In this document: positions 15,136 through 23,706 of the stretch, one piece after another
How the letters are laid out: every line of letters begins with the position of its first letter
Position numbering within the stretch: the first letter of the stretch is position 1
Source of the DNA: Phycisphaeraceae bacterium
GTDB taxonomy: Bacteria; Planctomycetota; Phycisphaerae; Phycisphaerales; Phycisphaeraceae
DNA: 42,666 nucleotides
Assembly (NCBI GenBank): GCA_019634195.1
Contig: JAHQVV010000185.1
Span: forward strand, 1-42,666
Direction: 5' to 3'
Notes under the pieces: model-generated
What the model was told of the DNA's origin: nothing
What the model saw: the letters and a program-made list of their open reading frames with translations, nothing else
Database searches by the model: none
Program-made: the position numbers and the translations under genes

Positions 15136-15669
15136 ATGGATCCATCTGATCGCCGAGCCCTCGTGGCCGAGCACTGGCACAAGTGGCAGACATCAATCCG
15201 CGCGTACCTGGTCGCGGCGGTGAGCGACTACCACGACGCGGAGGACCTGCTGTCCCAGGTCGCGGTGGCGGTCGCGCGGGATTTTGAGAAGTACGACCCG
15301 GAGACCCCGTTTATCCGCTGGGCGGTGGCGATCGCGCGCAACCGCGTGCTGAACTACCGCCGGGCCAAGGCGATGAGCAAGCTGGTCTTCTCGCAGGGCA
15401 CGCTCGATGTGCTGGCCGGGGCGATGCCCGAGGAGCCGCCTGCCGAGACCGCGGCCAAGGCCGCGCTGGATCAGTGCATCGAAAAGCTCCAGGACCGCTC
15501 GCAGCAGGCACTGAAGCTCCGCTACCAACAGGACCTCAAGCCCGCCGAGATCGCCCCGCGACTGAACATGACCGCAACGGCGGTGACCACCCTCATGCAC
15601 CGCGTGCACAAGGCCCTGGCCAAGTGCGTGAAGCAGGCCCTCGCCCCGACGGACCCCCGGCATCCATGA
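15136..15669 (+). CDS. ECF-type RNA polymerase sigma factor
   Basis: The product is 177 residues from the ATG; a TTG four codons earlier is possible. Region 2 is seen in YHDAEDLLSQVAVAVARDFEKYDPETPFIRWAVAIARNRVLNYRR (about 30-76). Region 4 is a helix-turn-helix in LKPAEIAPRLNMTATAVTTLMHRVHKALAKCV (about 132-163). Region 3 is absent, as in ECF sigmas. Its stop overlaps the ATG of the FecR/LamG gene (ATGA), so the two are translationally coupled. The upstream 130 bp is AT-rich with a palindrome AACGATCGTT (15046-15055), a possible control site. Likely role: transcription of surface/secretion genes under control of the downstream FecR-like protein. Confidence 0.9.
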   Translation: MDPSDRRALVAEHWHKWQTSIRAYLVAAVSDYHDAEDLLSQVAVAVARDFEKYDPETPFIRWAVAIARNRVLNYRRAKAMSKLVFSQGTLDVLAGAMPEEPPAETAAKAALDQCIEKLQDRSQQALKLRYQQDLKPAEIAPRLNMTATAVTTLMHRVHKALAKCVKQALAPTDPRHP

Positions 15670-17420
15670 CCGAACCCCCCCACGAGCTTGAAGCCTACTT
15701 CTCCGGCCAATACACGGAGGAGCAGCTCCGCGCTATCGAAGCCTGGATCAATGCCGACCCGGCGAACGCCAAGGCATTCATCGACCAGCTGCACTTCCGT
15801 GAGGTGCTGGGCCAGCACCTCCGCGATCGCCGCAATGACACGGGGGCGATCCTTGCCGACTTGGCCCAGCTCGAAGCCGCCGCCGCGGCCGACCCCGTCG
15901 CGTTGGTTGGCGAGCTGCCGGTCGATCATGCCGACACCCCTGGCGGTCTGTCGGCCCACGACCTTGCCGAGGCGGGCCGATACCTCTTTGAACACGCCCT
16001 GGCGAACAAGCGCGTGCTTTACACCGCCGGCTCCGCCCTCGCCGCCGCGGTGATCCTGATTGCAGCGATCCTCTGGCTGCCCTTTGGATCAACAGGGCCC
16101 ACGACGCCCGCCGACCCACTTGCAAACACCCCGTTGTGGGACACGCCGATCAACCGTCCGGTTGTCGCGGTCCTGACCGACAGTGTTGATGCGAGATGGC
16201 GGTCCGATGACAACCCCGTCCCGATGCCCATGGGCGCGCAGCTCGTGGCATGGGAGCGTTACACGCTCACGCACGGCTTTGCCGAGCTCACCACCAGGCA
16301 GGGCGCAACGGTCTTGCTCCAAGCCCCGTGCACGATCGAACTGACCGGCAGCGACAACGCGATCCGGCTGCACGCCGGCAAGCTTGTCGGCCGATGCCTG
16401 ACGCCGGCCAGCAAGGGCTTTGTCGTCCACACCCCGGGCATGGATGTGGTGGACCTGGGCACCGAGTTTGGCGTCGAGGCGGACCGGGCGAACGGCAGCA
16501 CCGTGTTGGTGTTGGACGGCTCGGTCCGGGCCCAGCCCACGGCCGAGTCGCCCCTTGCGTTCGAGCCGGTGGTACTGACCGAGTCACAGGCACGCCGTGT
16601 CACGCCAGAGACCGGATCGCTGGAGATGATCGCGGTGAGCGAGGCCCCGCGGTTCTTCAGCGAGAAGCCGCTCCCGTACGAGCTAGCCGTGATACAGGCT
16701 GAACCGGCCATGTGGTTGCGGCAGACGCCAGGGGACCATAGCCGACTGCTTGGCAGCGCAGCCTTCGATAAGGCGTTGGACCCCCGTTTCGGCGTCCTCC
16801 AGCTCGATGGCGGGGGGAGTTTAGATCGGGGTGATGTGCTCGGCTTTGAGGCCGACGAGCCCTTCTCGGTCGGCGTCTGGGTCCGCCCCGAATCTCAGAA
16901 AGACCGGATGTTTATCCTGGGTCGTGTCGGCCTAAGTGACGAGCAGGGTCTGCATGGGTACGACTTGTATCTCAAGGGGCTTTACCCACGTTTCCAGTTA
17001 CTCAATGTCTTTGAGGCCGAGGGGGTGGCCAACAATTCCTGTATCCGGGTTTTGTCGACCCAGCAGTTGACCGTTGGCCAGTGGCAACACGTTGTCGCAA
17101 CGTACGATGGCAGTCGTCAAGCATCTGGCGTGCATATTTATATCAACGGGGTCCCGGTTCGTACCCAAGTGGCGGATGACACGCTTGGAGGCAACTCGAT
17201 CCTCGCCGACACCACTTTCACTGTTGGTACGCGTGGGCTGGTTGACGATCGCCGCAAAGCCGGATCGTTGCCCGATCAGGAGATCATTAATTTAGACAGC
17301 CCGATGGTCGGCGGTGTTGGTGACTTGGTTGTGTTCGATCGTGTTATCAGCGAAACAGAGGTTTCATCGTTGTTTCGTCGTTCTTCTACAAGCTACTCCA
17401 AGCCCGCGCTACTGCGTTAG
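15666..17420 (+). CDS. FecR-domain / LamG-domain membrane protein (anti-sigma-like)
   Basis: The product is 584 residues. A short cytoplasmic N-terminus rich in acidic helices (1-115; ELEAYFSGQYTEEQLRAIEAWI) resembles an anti-sigma zinc-finger-like region without the Cys/His. One membrane helix follows (about 117-140). Outside it are a FecR beta domain (about 195-295; GFAELTTRQGATVLLQAPC, HTPGMDVVDLGTEFGVEAD) and a Con A/LamG-like domain (about 385-575; EPFSVGVWVRPESQ, QWQHVVATYDG...HIYINGVPV). It overlaps the sigma gene by four bases, which supports a sigma/transmembrane regulator pair. The LamG part suggests binding of carbohydrate outside the cell, but no ligand can be named. Confidence 0.85.
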   Translation: MTEPPHELEAYFSGQYTEEQLRAIEAWINADPANAKAFIDQLHFREVLGQHLRDRRNDTGAILADLAQLEAAAAADPVALVGELPVDHADTPGGLSAHDLAEAGRYLFEHALANKRVLYTAGSALAAAVILIAAILWLPFGSTGPTTPADPLANTPLWDTPINRPVVAVLTDSVDARWRSDDNPVPMPMGAQLVAWERYTLTHGFAELTTRQGATVLLQAPCTIELTGSDNAIRLHAGKLVGRCLTPASKGFVVHTPGMDVVDLGTEFGVEADRANGSTVLVLDGSVRAQPTAESPLAFEPVVLTESQARRVTPETGSLEMIAVSEAPRFFSEKPLPYELAVIQAEPAMWLRQTPGDHSRLLGSAAFDKALDPRFGVLQLDGGGSLDRGDVLGFEADEPFSVGVWVRPESQKDRMFILGRVGLSDEQGLHGYDLYLKGLYPRFQLLNVFEAEGVANNSCIRVLSTQQLTVGQWQHVVATYDGSRQASGVHIYINGVPVRTQVADDTLGGNSILADTTFTVGTRGLVDDRRKAGSLPDQEIINLDSPMVGGVGDLVVFDRVISETEVSSLFRRSSTSYSKPALLR

Positions 17421-17437
17421 TAGCTAAAGCGGGTTTT
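17403..17437 (+). terminator. Hairpin terminator at the end of the FecR/LamG gene
   Basis: CCCGC (17403-17407) pairs with GCGGG (17429-17433). Inside, GCTACT (17408-17413) pairs with AGTAGC (17419-17424). TTTT follows. The stem begins in the last codons of the gene and lies before a very strong ribosome site (AGGAGG, 17455-17460) for the next gene. It could be a partial terminator that makes downstream expression depend on another start. Confidence 0.6.
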
Positions 17438-17468
17438 CATTTTCTTTTCCCTCTAGGAGGTTTCTGAC

Positions 17469-18239
17469 ATGTTTTCACGTTCTTTTCTGACAGCCGCTTT
17501 GGTCGGTTCTCTCGCAACGACTGCTTCGGCCGGTACGGTCGTCAGTGTTGCGTTGTCGAGCACTGACACGGGCATCCCGACCGCCGTAACCGATGCCGGC
17601 GTCCTCGGCGATGTCGGTGACAGTTGGAATCTGATCCCGGATAACGCAACGGCTCCGAGCCGTGCCGTCCCCTCCTCGACGGGTAACGCACTACTGGATG
17701 GTAGTGGCAACGCCACGTCGTACACGCTCGATGTCTCTGAGGGTTGGGGTGGCCATGATGGTGACAATGATGAAGATGGGACCTCGATCGGTCCTTTGAT
17801 TAACTCGTGGTTTGTTGGTGCCGGTGGTAACGGTGCCGATGGTTGGGCCGGGACCGCTTTTGACAATCCAACGCTGACCGTCAACGGCTTCAACCCGGGT
17901 GATATCGTTGATCTCGCTGTCTTTACGACCTTCCACTTCCCGGCTGGTGGTGCGTCTGGCTTCAACCGCGGTACCGAAGTGACCGTCAACGGTAACACCG
18001 AAACTTCGACCGGCAGTTCTGGGACGGCGGCTAGCTATGTCCTGAATGAAAACTATGTCTCTTTCAGCGGCCTGGTTGTAGACGGCTCTGGCTCGCTCGT
18101 TCTGAACTTCGCCCCCAATGCTGCTACCGGGGACTTTTTCGACGTCAACGGTCTTCAGTTCTCTGTGGTTCCTGAGCCCAGCTCGCTCGCCCTGATCGGC
18201 CTGGGCGGTCTGGCCATACTCCGTCGACGCCGCGCCTGA
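17469..18239 (+). CDS. PEP-CTERM secreted protein, function unknown
   Basis: The product is 256 residues, preceded by AGGAGG at ideal spacing. The signal peptide is at about 1-22 (ending TTASAG). The mature part is Ser/Thr/Gly/Asn-rich and beta-like, with no enzyme motif. The end [24 protein letters not shown] is a textbook PEP-CTERM sorting tail: VPEP motif, hydrophobic helix and Arg cluster. Such tails are processed by exosortase and direct proteins to the cell surface or matrix; no exosortase gene is in this window. It follows the sigma/FecR pair in the same direction. Confidence 0.85.
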   Translation: MFSRSFLTAALVGSLATTASAGTVVSVALSSTDTGIPTAVTDAGVLGDVGDSWNLIPDNATAPSRAVPSSTGNALLDGSGNATSYTLDVSEGWGGHDGDNDEDGTSIGPLINSWFVGAGGNGADGWAGTAFDNPTLTVNGFNPGDIVDLAVFTTFHFPAGGASGFNRGTEVTVNGNTETSTGSSGTAASYVLNENYVSFSGLVVDGSGSLVLNFAPNAATGDFFDVNGLQFSVVPEPSSLALIGLGGLAILRRRRA

Positions 18240-18355
18240 TCACTTGCCTCCTTCACGCCGCTGGTCGCGTCACTGTGGCCTGCGGTTTTCTCACCCGGTC
18301 AGGACAGGAACTCGGCGGCGTATCGATGCGCCCTAGCTACTCAAGGAGTAATGCC

Positions 18356-19168
18356 ATGAAACCCACCCGTGCTGCTTTCACGCTTATCGAATTACTGGTC
18401 GTTATCAGCATCATCGCGCTGCTGATCGCGATCCTGCTACCCGCCCTCGGTTCGGCAAGGGCGTTGGCCCGCGCGATCCAGTGCGCGTCGAACCTTCGGC
18501 AGATGGGGGTTGGTGTGGAAACGTACCATGTTGATAATTCGGTCTACCCCGCCAGCCACGCGAGGCCGTGGAACGCATCGACGACCCCGATCATCTGGAT
18601 CGGCCAGGTCCGCAAGAGCATGGGTTCGGGCACCGAGGCGTTTCACTGCCCGGATGCCCCGGACGAGGCCAAATGGGAGCTCACCACCGGCGCGTTCGAC
18701 TACACAAAGTACGGCTACAAGTCCGGCGAACGGGCGGTCTATTCCGGCGATCGGTTCAGCTACGGGATCAACAACTGGGGCCCGCGATTCGGTGGTACAC
18801 AACAATTGGGGATGGGGAACTTCCTGCCCGATGAAGCGGACCCGAATCAGGACCACGGGCAGATCGGTGACGGCCGTATTAAGAACCCGTCCGACATGAT
18901 TATGCTCGGCGACGCGAGGCCCGACGGGACGTGGGACCAGTTTATCGACCCGAACAGCAATCCGCTTTCCGGTGAGATTAACGGGGCCGAATCCCCGTCA
19001 GACCGGCACCCTGGGGAGAACGCGAATATCAGTTTTGTTGACGGGCACGTTGAGTCGCTTGGGATCGAGCGTCTCGACCGCCCGGCCGACGACGAAGATC
19101 GCAGGCGCTGGGTCAATACCAATGAAGCCAACCCCGCGGGGGTGGCGTGGAAGCCTTCGCCGTATTGA
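18356..19168 (+). CDS. Type II secretion/type IV pilin-like prepilin with H-x9-DG domain
   Basis: The product is 270 residues. AAGGAG at 18343-18348 selects the ATG at 18356; an ATG five bases earlier is out of frame. The N-terminus [19 protein letters not shown] is a type III signal (prepilin peptidase site before FTLIE, with Ala in place of Gly), followed by a hydrophobic helix to about residue 32. [17 protein letters not shown] (about 221-237) is the H-x9-DG signature of planctomycete prepilin-like proteins. These are often found in large paralogous families. Its position after the PEP-CTERM gene fits a secreted surface assembly. Confidence 0.88.
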   Translation: MKPTRAAFTLIELLVVISIIALLIAILLPALGSARALARAIQCASNLRQMGVGVETYHVDNSVYPASHARPWNASTTPIIWIGQVRKSMGSGTEAFHCPDAPDEAKWELTTGAFDYTKYGYKSGERAVYSGDRFSYGINNWGPRFGGTQQLGMGNFLPDEADPNQDHGQIGDGRIKNPSDMIMLGDARPDGTWDQFIDPNSNPLSGEINGAESPSDRHPGENANISFVDGHVESLGIERLDRPADDEDRRRWVNTNEANPAGVAWKPSPY

Positions 19169-19340
19169 TGGGTTGACTGAGCGGCGTGTTTCGGGCCTGT
19201 TGATAGGCTAGAACAAAAGACGCGTTCAAGTCCCCTAGCAAGCGCGCCTAAGGGTTTCGTTTAGCTTAGGCCAAGCTTAAAAAGCGTTTAGCGTCAGGAG
19301 TATTCTGTTGACTGTATTTAAATTAAAAGGGAGAAAAGAT

Positions 19341-20846
19341 ATGTACGACTCGTTGTTTCCGACCAGGCACCGTGTACTGAAGTTCTTGTGCTGTGCTTTG
19401 TCTGTGGCATCTCTTACCGCTTTGCCTGCCTTTGCGCAGCCAGCCGCCCCTCTCGCGTCCAGCTACACGCTGGGCCTGGATCAGTTCTCGACGCACACGG
19501 GTAGCCGGGCGATCGATGTGGTCGCCCCGCATGATGGGAGCGGGCGCGTTTTTGTTTCCGCGCAATCGGGCGAGATCTTCAGCTACGGCGCCGATGGTAC
19601 GCTCTTGAGCACGTTCGTCGATCTTGCATCGACGACGGCCAACACCGGCTTCCTGGACACCGCGGGCTCATTCCGTGGCTTGATGTATTTCGATTTCCAC
19701 CCGGACTACAACAACCCCACTGCAGACGGGTACCGCAAAGTCTATACGGGTTTTCAGTCCAACCCCTCTTTCGCAGCCGCCGACTATTCCCAGACGAACG
19801 GTACGCCCGTCCACTATGTGGTCGGCGAGTGGGAGGTCAGCACAACCAACCCCAACCAGATCGACACCAGCACCTACCGCGAGGTCATCCGGTTCGCAAT
19901 GGAAGGCAACAACCCGCACGGCCTGGGCGAGGTCGCGTTCAACCCGCTGGCTAAGCCGGGCGACGCCGACTACGGCCTGCTCTACGCCGCGATCGGCGAT
20001 GCCAACACCAATGGCAACTCGAACCCGGCCCCGAACTACATCCAGGACCTGTCCAACCCGTTCGGGAAGATCATCCGCATCAACCCGTTGGAGGACACGG
20101 CAGGCGGGAACAGCTACTCGGTGCCGACGAGCAACCCTTGGGCCAGCACACCCGGCGCCGCGCCGGAGAACTACGCGATCGGCTTCCGCGACCCGCAGAC
20201 CTTCAGCTTCGCCAAGGACGGCAACGGCGAGACGGTCTTGATCACGTTCGATATCGGCGCATCGGACCGAGAAGAAGTCGACCTGGTTCGTGCCGGCGAA
20301 AACTACGGCTGGGACCGCTACGAAGGCACCAACGACCTGAACCCAACCCGGCCCCTGGTGCCCGGCACAACGCACTCGCTGCCCGTTCTTGAGTACAGCC
20401 ACAGCACCGGCTTCGCGATCATCGGCGGGCTGCTCGTGTCGGACCCGGACGACCCAACGTTCCAGGACCAGGTGATCTTCAGCGACCTGGTGAACGGCAA
20501 GATGTTCCACGCGGATTTCCAGGAGATGCTCGATGCCGAGCTTAACGGCACGCAGGCGCAGATCTACGAGATGGCCGTGGCCTTCGGCGGCGACTCCGGC
20601 ACGTTCGCGGATGTGGTCGATGGCGTGGATGGCGGGCGGGGCGATGCGCGGTTCGGGTATGACGAGGCTGGGAACGTCTACATCGTGAGCAAGCAGAGCG
20701 GGACGGTGTTTGAGACCGGCCTTGTCACCGCGGTCCCCGAGCCGGCCTCGCTGGTCTTACTGGGCCTGGGCGGGTTGCTCTTCACGGGGAGGAAAAGGGG
20801 CGGGAGCCGTTTGCCCGTCTGTGACACACCGCGTGCACGGGATTGA
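19341..20846 (+). CDS. PQQ-dependent sugar (glucose/sorbosone) dehydrogenase-like protein with PEP-CTERM tail
   Basis: The product is 501 residues from the ATG that follows GGGAG. The signal peptide ends near AFAQPA (about residue 33). The body is a beta-propeller of the soluble aldose dehydrogenase/GSDH family: RVFVSAQSGEIFSY, RGLMYFDFHPDY, PHGLGEVAFNPL, DYGLLYAAIGDAN, PFGKIIRINPLED, AIGFRDPQTFSFAKDG, DREEVDLVRAGENYGWDRYEG. These enzymes oxidise sugars in the periplasm with PQQ and calcium. The end VPEPASLVLLGLGGLLFTGRKRG is a PEP-CTERM tail, so the enzyme is probably surface-sorted. A further 13 residues follow the Arg/Lys cluster. PQQ dependence is inferred from the family. Confidence 0.82.
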   Translation: MYDSLFPTRHRVLKFLCCALSVASLTALPAFAQPAAPLASSYTLGLDQFSTHTGSRAIDVVAPHDGSGRVFVSAQSGEIFSYGADGTLLSTFVDLASTTANTGFLDTAGSFRGLMYFDFHPDYNNPTADGYRKVYTGFQSNPSFAAADYSQTNGTPVHYVVGEWEVSTTNPNQIDTSTYREVIRFAMEGNNPHGLGEVAFNPLAKPGDADYGLLYAAIGDANTNGNSNPAPNYIQDLSNPFGKIIRINPLEDTAGGNSYSVPTSNPWASTPGAAPENYAIGFRDPQTFSFAKDGNGETVLITFDIGASDREEVDLVRAGENYGWDRYEGTNDLNPTRPLVPGTTHSLPVLEYSHSTGFAIIGGLLVSDPDDPTFQDQVIFSDLVNGKMFHADFQEMLDAELNGTQAQIYEMAVAFGGDSGTFADVVDGVDGGRGDARFGYDEAGNVYIVSKQSGTVFETGLVTAVPEPASLVLLGLGGLLFTGRKRGGSRLPVCDTPRARD

Positions 20847-21088
20847 AACCGTTGGTGGCTGAAAGCGCTTGTGTTTACCTGTCCGCGTTGTTTTATGTGT
20901 GATGGGTGGGTCTCTGCGCGCGCGGGCATAGGGATCGGGGCTTGATTGAAAAGGCTGGGCGTTTGGCGGGGTGGCTCAAGCCGCCTCGCTTTGAAGAGGC
21001 GCGTGCGCTACAGCGCGCCGATTGTGCGCGCCCGGTTTTGGGGCTTTGAAGGTAGGCGCCACCCTTAAAAGTGCGGTTCGGGCCGGGC
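20847..21088. other. Intergenic region with GC hairpins, no gene seen
   Basis: This gap lies between two convergent genes. It contains two adjacent GC-rich hairpins: CGCCTC/GAGGCG (20982-21001) and GGCGCG/CGCGCC (20998-21019). No coding potential or RNA gene is recognised. The hairpins may act as terminators. Confidence 0.4.
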
Positions 21089-22147
21089 CTACGGCCTTGG
21101 GTGGAACCGTGTCACGACGTCCTTGAGGCGGGAGCGGTCGACGTGGGTGTAGACCTGGGTGGTGTTGATGTTGGAATGGCCCAACAGTTCCTGGACGACG
21201 CGGAGGTCGGCGCCGCCGGCGAGCATCTGGGTGGCGAAGGAGTGGCGGAGGGTGTGGGGGTGCACGTCCTTGAGGCCGGCCCGCTTGGCGTGGCGTTTGA
21301 CGACCTGCCAGACGACGACGCGGGTGATCGGTTGGCCGGTGCGGCTTAGGAAGATGCGCTCGCCGGAGATCCCGGGCTTTTCGAGGTCGGGTCGGAGCTC
21401 GTCGAGGTAGCGTTGGACGGCCCGTAGCGCGGGTCGGCCGATGGGGACGAGGCGTTCCCTGTTGCCCTTGCCAAGGATGCGGCAGACGCCGAGCTCGAAA
21501 TGGATGGCCGAGGTGTCCATGTCGGCGAGCTCGGAGGCTCGGAGGCCGCCGGCGTAGAGCAGCTCGAGCAAGGCGACGTCGCGGAGGTACAGGGCGTCGC
21601 TGGGCTGGGGGGCGGAGAGGAGCTGCTTGACCTGTTCGTCGGCCATGACGGTCGGGAGCTTGGTCCAGGTCTCGGGCTGTTCGAGCCACTCGGCGGGGTT
21701 GTCTTCGATTGTGCCGGCGGTGTGCATGAAGCGGCAGAAGACGCGGATGGTGGCGACGTGTCGGGCGATGGTGGACAGTTCCAGGCCGCGCTGGTCGCGC
21801 AGGCTGGTCAGGTGGGCGGTGATGATCTCGTGGGTGAGGTCTTCCCAGGTGGCCAGGCCGAGCTGGGCCAGCTCGACCCAGAGGTCGCGGATGTCGCCCG
21901 CGTAGGCGGCGAGGGTGGCGGATGCGAAGCCGCACTCGACCTTGCAGTAGGTCAGGAAGTCGCGGACGGGCGCCTCGAAGCGGGAGGGCTTGCGTGTTTT
22001 GTTGGGCCTTGTGGCGCTAGGCGGCCTGGTTGCCGTCGGCTGAATCGCGTGCGTGCGCGGCAGGCGCGGCGACGCGGTCTGGGTGGCTAAGCGGCTGGGC
22101 TGGGACTGGTGCCGGGGTGCCGGGTTGAAGCTGGGTCGTTGGGTCAT
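21089..22147 (-). CDS. xerD: Tyrosine recombinase XerD-like
   Basis: The product is 352 residues. The catalytic set is complete: Arg203 (GLRASEL), Lys227 (ILGKGNRERLVP), His298 and Arg301 (HPHTLRHSFAT), His324 (LLGHSNINTTQ) and the nucleophile Tyr333 (VYTHVD). The core (about 57-352) has the length of chromosome-dimer-resolution recombinases, and the motif spacing is closest to XerD. XerC/D act with FtsK at dif to resolve chromosome dimers. Unusual is the first 55 residues, a Pro/Thr/Arg-rich tail with no homology I recognise. It overlaps the end of an upstream ORF in another frame (22017-22147). No later start codon precedes the core, so the tail is probably translated. Confidence 0.87.
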   Translation of the reverse strand: MTQRPSFNPAPRHQSQPSRLATQTASPRLPRTHAIQPTATRPPSATRPNKTRKPSRFEAPVRDFLTYCKVECGFASATLAAYAGDIRDLWVELAQLGLATWEDLTHEIITAHLTSLRDQRGLELSTIARHVATIRVFCRFMHTAGTIEDNPAEWLEQPETWTKLPTVMADEQVKQLLSAPQPSDALYLRDVALLELLYAGGLRASELADMDTSAIHFELGVCRILGKGNRERLVPIGRPALRAVQRYLDELRPDLEKPGISGERIFLSRTGQPITRVVVWQVVKRHAKRAGLKDVHPHTLRHSFATQMLAGGADLRVVQELLGHSNINTTQVYTHVDRSRLKDVVTRFHPRP

Positions 22148-22328
22148 CGCTTTGGGCCTGGCGTTCCCACTTGATGGCGTGGTAGGTCTGGCAGGTGAAG
22201 TGCCTGCCGCCCAGGCAGAAGTCGAAGGCCTGGGCGAGGGTCTGTTTGGTCATCCGACAACTGCATCGGCCGTCGCCTTGGTCGACGAACGGACACGGGC
22301 CGTGCTTGAGCATTGCGTCCTTGGCCAT
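22017..22328 (-). CDS. Small Cys-rich protein overlapping xerD, hypothetical
   Basis: The product is 103 residues from the ATG at 22328, with GGGAGG ten bases upstream. Residues 8-58 look ordered and contain Cys at 12, 22, 24, 38 and 46 (HGPCPF, GRCSCRMT, FDFCLGGRHFTC), suggesting a zinc or Fe-S site. From about residue 60 it becomes Pro/Ala-rich, and this part overlaps the xerD start by 131 bases in another frame. I recognise no family. Same-strand overlap suggests co-transcription with xerD. The Cys-rich half is more convincing than the tail. Confidence 0.5.
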   Translation of the reverse strand: MAKDAMLKHGPCPFVDQGDGRCSCRMTKQTLAQAFDFCLGGRHFTCQTYHAIKWERQAQSDDPTTQLQPGTPAPVPAQPLSHPDRVAAPAAHARDSADGNQAA

Positions 22329-22486
22329 GCCGGGGGGCCTCCCTGCCCTGCCCGTAGGTATCGGCGTGGACAGGATTAATGGGTCAAAAATCGGCGCGCT
22401 CGATCGGGGTTCAGAACGCGGTGTCAAGCTTGACTGGCGCAGCGGTACTAGACGCTTTGCGGCCTCCGCGTTGTCGTGGGTGCGCC

Positions 22487-22514
22487 TTGCCAAGCATGGG
22501 CGGTCAGATACAAT
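22487..22514 (+). promoter_or_regulatory. Promoter of the tRNA-Met gene
   Basis: The -35 TTGCCA (22487-22492) and -10 TACAAT (22509-22514) are separated by 16 bases. The predicted start is near 22521, about 12 bases before the tRNA 5' end. Confidence 0.6.
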
Positions 22515-22532
22515 GCCCCGTTCCGAATCAGA

Positions 22533-22605
22533 GGCGACGTAGCTCAGTTGGTAGAGCAGGGGATTCATAAGCCCCGGGTCACAGGTTCGAGTCCTGTCGT
22601 CGCCA
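22533..22605 (+). tRNA. tRNA-Met (CAU), elongator type
   Basis: A full cloverleaf can be drawn: acceptor GGCGACG/CGTCGCC, D arm GCTC/GAGC, anticodon stem GGGG/CCCC with loop TTCATAA (anticodon CAT at 22566-22568), and T arm ACAGG/CCTGT around TTCGAGT. The discriminator is A22605 and no CCA is encoded. A31 faces G39 at the top of the anticodon stem, a mismatch. The paired first acceptor base and overall similarity to elongator tRNA-Met argue against the initiator. An Ile2 tRNA (lysidine-modified CAU) cannot be fully excluded. Confidence 0.93.
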
Positions 22606-22608
22606 TTG

Positions 22609-22642
22609 CCCCGCCCCGCTGCACCTTGTCGGCGGGGTTTTT
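22609..22642 (+). terminator. Rho-independent terminator after tRNA-Met
   Basis: The stem CCCCGCC (22609-22615) pairs with GGCGGGG (22631-22637) and is followed by TTTTT, starting four bases after the tRNA. Confidence 0.8.
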
Positions 22643-22833
22643 CATGGGTGATTCCGGGGCCATTGCCGCAGGCTATCCCGGTGGTAGCGGTTGTAGGGCC
22701 GGGCATTTGCCCGATCGCGTGTGAGCCGGGGTTGCCGGGGTTATGGGGGTCTTTTCTGGTCGATGATGCAGTGTTGGCGCGTGTTGCCCGATCGTGGGCG
22801 GGCGCGCCGGCGGCCTCGCTGAGGAATCGTGCT

Positions 22834-23616
22834 ATGCGGATTGTCATCGACATCATGATTGTTTTGATGCTGGTCGCGGTCGTCGCGGGTGGGCTTTACC
22901 TCTACAACAGCGAGGCCCAGGGCGAGCGCGAGGTCGCGTCGGTCCGTGTGGCGTTGCAGCAGCTGCAAGAGCAGGCGGCGTACCACACAACGGTGCAGTC
23001 GGCGATGGCCGGCCGCGACGTGCTGTTGGTGCATCTGCACGAGCAGTGGTTTGGCGAGGACGTGCCGACGAATGTGCTGATCGGTGGTGATCGGCCTTGG
23101 ATTGATCTCGCGCCGCCGGGCGACCTGGGCGAGCACCCGCCTGACCCGGTGGTCTACAACAGGGACCAGGCGGGCTTCTGGTACAACCCGACGACGGGCA
23201 CGTTCCGCGCACGGGTTAGCCCCGCGACCAGCGAGGCGCAGACCCTGGCGCTGTACAACGAAGTCAACGGCACGGCCCTTTCAGCCTTCGATGTCATCCC
23301 CGACACGAGCCGCAAGCCATTGGCCCACGCGATCGGCCAGACGCCGGTGAAGCAGTACGCCACGATGGCCAATAAGACCTGGTCCGAGGCGACCGTCGAG
23401 GACGATTTGCCCGAGACGGACCTGATCGTCGCTGAGCAATCGGAGGCGTCGGCGAATGAGGGGGCCGTTTTAGGCGGAGAAGTGAACTCGGGTGTTGACC
23501 TGAATTCGGTAAACACACCCGATTCACAAGAGCCCGCAGATACCCTTCCAGAGCTTGTAGAAGTTGATTTATTACCCGATTCACGCCCCACGCTCGATCG
23601 TCTCAAAAACGACTAG
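22834..23616 (+). CDS. Single-pass membrane-anchored protein, hypothetical
   Basis: The product is 260 residues from ATG, with GAGGA upstream. The N-terminal hydrophobic helix (about 3-25, IVIDIMIVLMLVAVVAGGLYLY) runs into a long amphipathic helix (ASVRVALQQLQEQAAYHTTVQ). This resembles a pseudopilin stalk but lacks a prepilin peptidase motif. The middle has Trp/Tyr/Asn-Pro strands (DRPWIDLAPPG, AGFWYNPTTGTFRARV). The last 70 residues are acidic and probably disordered. The function is unknown. It is isolated between the tRNA terminator and its own terminator. Confidence 0.7.
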   Translation: MRIVIDIMIVLMLVAVVAGGLYLYNSEAQGEREVASVRVALQQLQEQAAYHTTVQSAMAGRDVLLVHLHEQWFGEDVPTNVLIGGDRPWIDLAPPGDLGEHPPDPVVYNRDQAGFWYNPTTGTFRARVSPATSEAQTLALYNEVNGTALSAFDVIPDTSRKPLAHAIGQTPVKQYATMANKTWSEATVEDDLPETDLIVAEQSEASANEGAVLGGEVNSGVDLNSVNTPDSQEPADTLPELVEVDLLPDSRPTLDRLKND

Positions 23617-23626
23617 TTGCTGAGAT

Positions 23627-23646
23627 AAAGCATTTCATATGCTTTT
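23627..23646 (+). terminator. Hairpin terminator
   Basis: AAAGCAT (23627-23633) pairs with ATGCTTT (23639-23645) across a 5-base loop and ends in a T run, just after the preceding gene. Confidence 0.55.
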
Positions 23647-23706
23647 GCCGATAGTTTAAAGGTAGGCGATCTATAACTTGTGGGGGGGGCTCAAACAGAG
23701 GTCCAC

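Noticed and set aside
21089-22605. Tyrosine recombinase next to a tRNA as an integrative element
   Set aside because: The recombinase has the XerD length and motif spacing, no other mobile genes are near, and no duplicated tRNA 3' end (attachment site) is visible in the window.
22329-22856. Minus-strand extension of the Cys-rich ORF across the tRNA
   Set aside because: The frame passes through the antisense of the tRNA and its terminator, so the open frame is chance. The ATG at 22328 with GGGAGG is the sensible start.
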